From Acidiflorens sp963841945 (lineage in GTDB: Bacteria; Acidobacteriota; Terriglobia; Terriglobales; Acidobacteriaceae): DNA of 64,000 nucleotides. Positions within the stretch are counted from its first letter, which is position 1. Each line of letters opens with the position of its first letter. The notes under the pieces were generated by a model that worked only from the letters and a program-made list of their open reading frames with translations, had not been told where the DNA came from and did no database searches. This document shows positions 63,384 to 64,000 of this stretch, piece by piece. Both the position numbers and the translations under genes were made by a program. Location: positions 372,001 through 436,000 of the forward strand of contig CAWJFC010000008.1 in assembly GCA_963841945.1 (NCBI GenBank), given 5' to 3'.

Positions 63384-64000
63384 TTCTATCCAGGCCAATT
63401 GAGCGCGAAATTCGAAGGACGGCCCGGGCGAGGCTCCGACGGTCGCGGCAGCTCTGGGGCGACTACCGGCGCATACGGCGTTCTCGGCTGCGGCGCGCTG
63501 TGGGCAGCTTCGGCATGGCATACTTTTGGTTGCTCTTGGTAATCGTTCCATTCCAGAAGGATCCAACCCACCTACCTATCCTTGTGCTTAGCTTGTATTG
63601 CACGGCAACGGTGTTTGGGCGTTTTAGCTCACTCCACAGCGAACTGTACGGAAGTGGCGATCTCGCCTTCTTCATGCACGTTCCTGTGAGCGACCAGTGG
63701 TTTTGGAGCTACGCGTGGAGGAAGTTCCTTCGTTCTTCCATTGTCGTGTGGGCTCTATCCTTCGCGATATTCGGAGTGCGTGTCTTTCAATCCGACTTGG
63801 GCGGAGTGGGATGGCTTGGGGCTGCTGCTGCGGCGACGCTCGAGTGGCTGCTGGTAGTCGGATTCGTCGTAGTAATTGCACTTGCGATTCCCAAATGGCG
63901 CGTCATGAAGGTCGGCCTACCCATTTACGGGTTGGCGGTTGCCTCTGTATTCCTGCCGGCAGCATGGGTCGCACAACTTGAAGCCGCGGTTCAGACCCTT
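63380..64000 (+). CDS. ABC transporter permease (partial, runs off the window)
   Basis: The frame is open from TTG 63380 to the end of the window, 207 codons, and is certainly longer. It starts with a basic cytoplasmic stretch (IRRTARARLRRSRQL). Hydrophobic segments such as SFGMAYFWLLLVIVPF, LSLYCTATVFG and WLLVVGFVVVIALAI follow. The overlap with the ATPase gene by the TTGA junction and the spacing support it as the permease. It is most likely an ABC-2-like exporter. Confidence 0.75.
   Translation, partial: MILSRPIEREIRRTARARLRRSRQLWGDYRRIRRSRLRRAVGSFGMAYFWLLLVIVPFQKDPTHLPILVLSLYCTATVFGRFSSLHSELYGSGDLAFFMHVPVSDQWFWSYAWRKFLRSSIVVWALSFAIFGVRVFQSDLGGVGWLGAAAAATLEWLLVVGFVVVIALAIPKWRVMKVGLPIYGLAVASVFLPAAWVAQLEAAVQTL

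Overview
The window looks like soil Acidobacteriota (class Terriglobia-like). The basis is a very long Oar-type TonB-dependent receptor with an N-terminal carboxypeptidase-regulatory domain, a winged-helix/TPR membrane regulator, many YVTN and TIG secreted proteins, and moderately GC-rich DNA. Taxonomy is inferred from these families, not from a marker gene.

Layout. 0.1-5.2 kb: chromosomal genes (small zinc-ribbon protein, HyuA-type hydantoinase/oxoprolinase, diguanylate cyclase, MFS transporter), then a tRNA-Ser(GCU) at 5.5 kb. About 5.6-42.2 kb: a probable 36.6-kb integrative element. A tyrosine integrase lies just downstream of the tRNA, and the last 20 bases of the tRNA gene recur at 42.2 kb with one mismatch. 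Its cargo falls in three parts. The first is a TonB receptor plus a 1270-residue histidine kinase/receiver/sigma-54-activator fusion (8-15 kb). The second is a same-strand metabolic cluster (15.4-26.6 kb) with a STAS protein, two epoxide hydrolases, a crotonase-family enzyme, a YceI-like protein, cytochrome c, RidA, a YWTD-propeller/SRPBCC fusion, transketolase and a cysteine hydrolase. The third is a worn region (26.6-41.9 kb) with broken integrases, a broken IS66 transposase, beta-propeller and TIG-domain secreted proteins, a winged-helix/TPR regulator, an orphan ImmA/IrrE peptidase and a membrane dipeptidase. Immediately outside the right attachment repeat sits a relic of a second integrase in the same arrangement, so the tRNA site has been used repeatedly.

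42.6-49.8 kb: a tightly overlapping operon encoding a molybdenum hydroxylase (FAD subunit, then a fused 2Fe-2S/Mo subunit), a 6-hydroxynicotinate-reductase-like Fe-S enzyme, a UPF0280 protein and two paralogous DUF1185 proteins. An enamidase-like amidohydrolase converges on it. Together they resemble the reductive route of nicotinate breakdown (hydroxylation, ring reduction, enamide hydrolysis) with three extra proteins of unknown role. This is the most interesting system in the window.

51-55 kb: an atypical transketolase-like protein, an Rrf2 regulator and LarB. 55.6-64 kb: cell-envelope and secreted functions (lytic transglycosylase, AMIN/amidase_3 amidase, a lipoprotein, a GH44 glycosidase) and an ABC transporter whose permease runs off the end.

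Five single-base frameshifts were located by reading across them (43198, 29801-29804, 27710/27711, 27258, about 27362). They may be real decay or sequence errors. All family assignments come from reading the protein sequences; no search was run.
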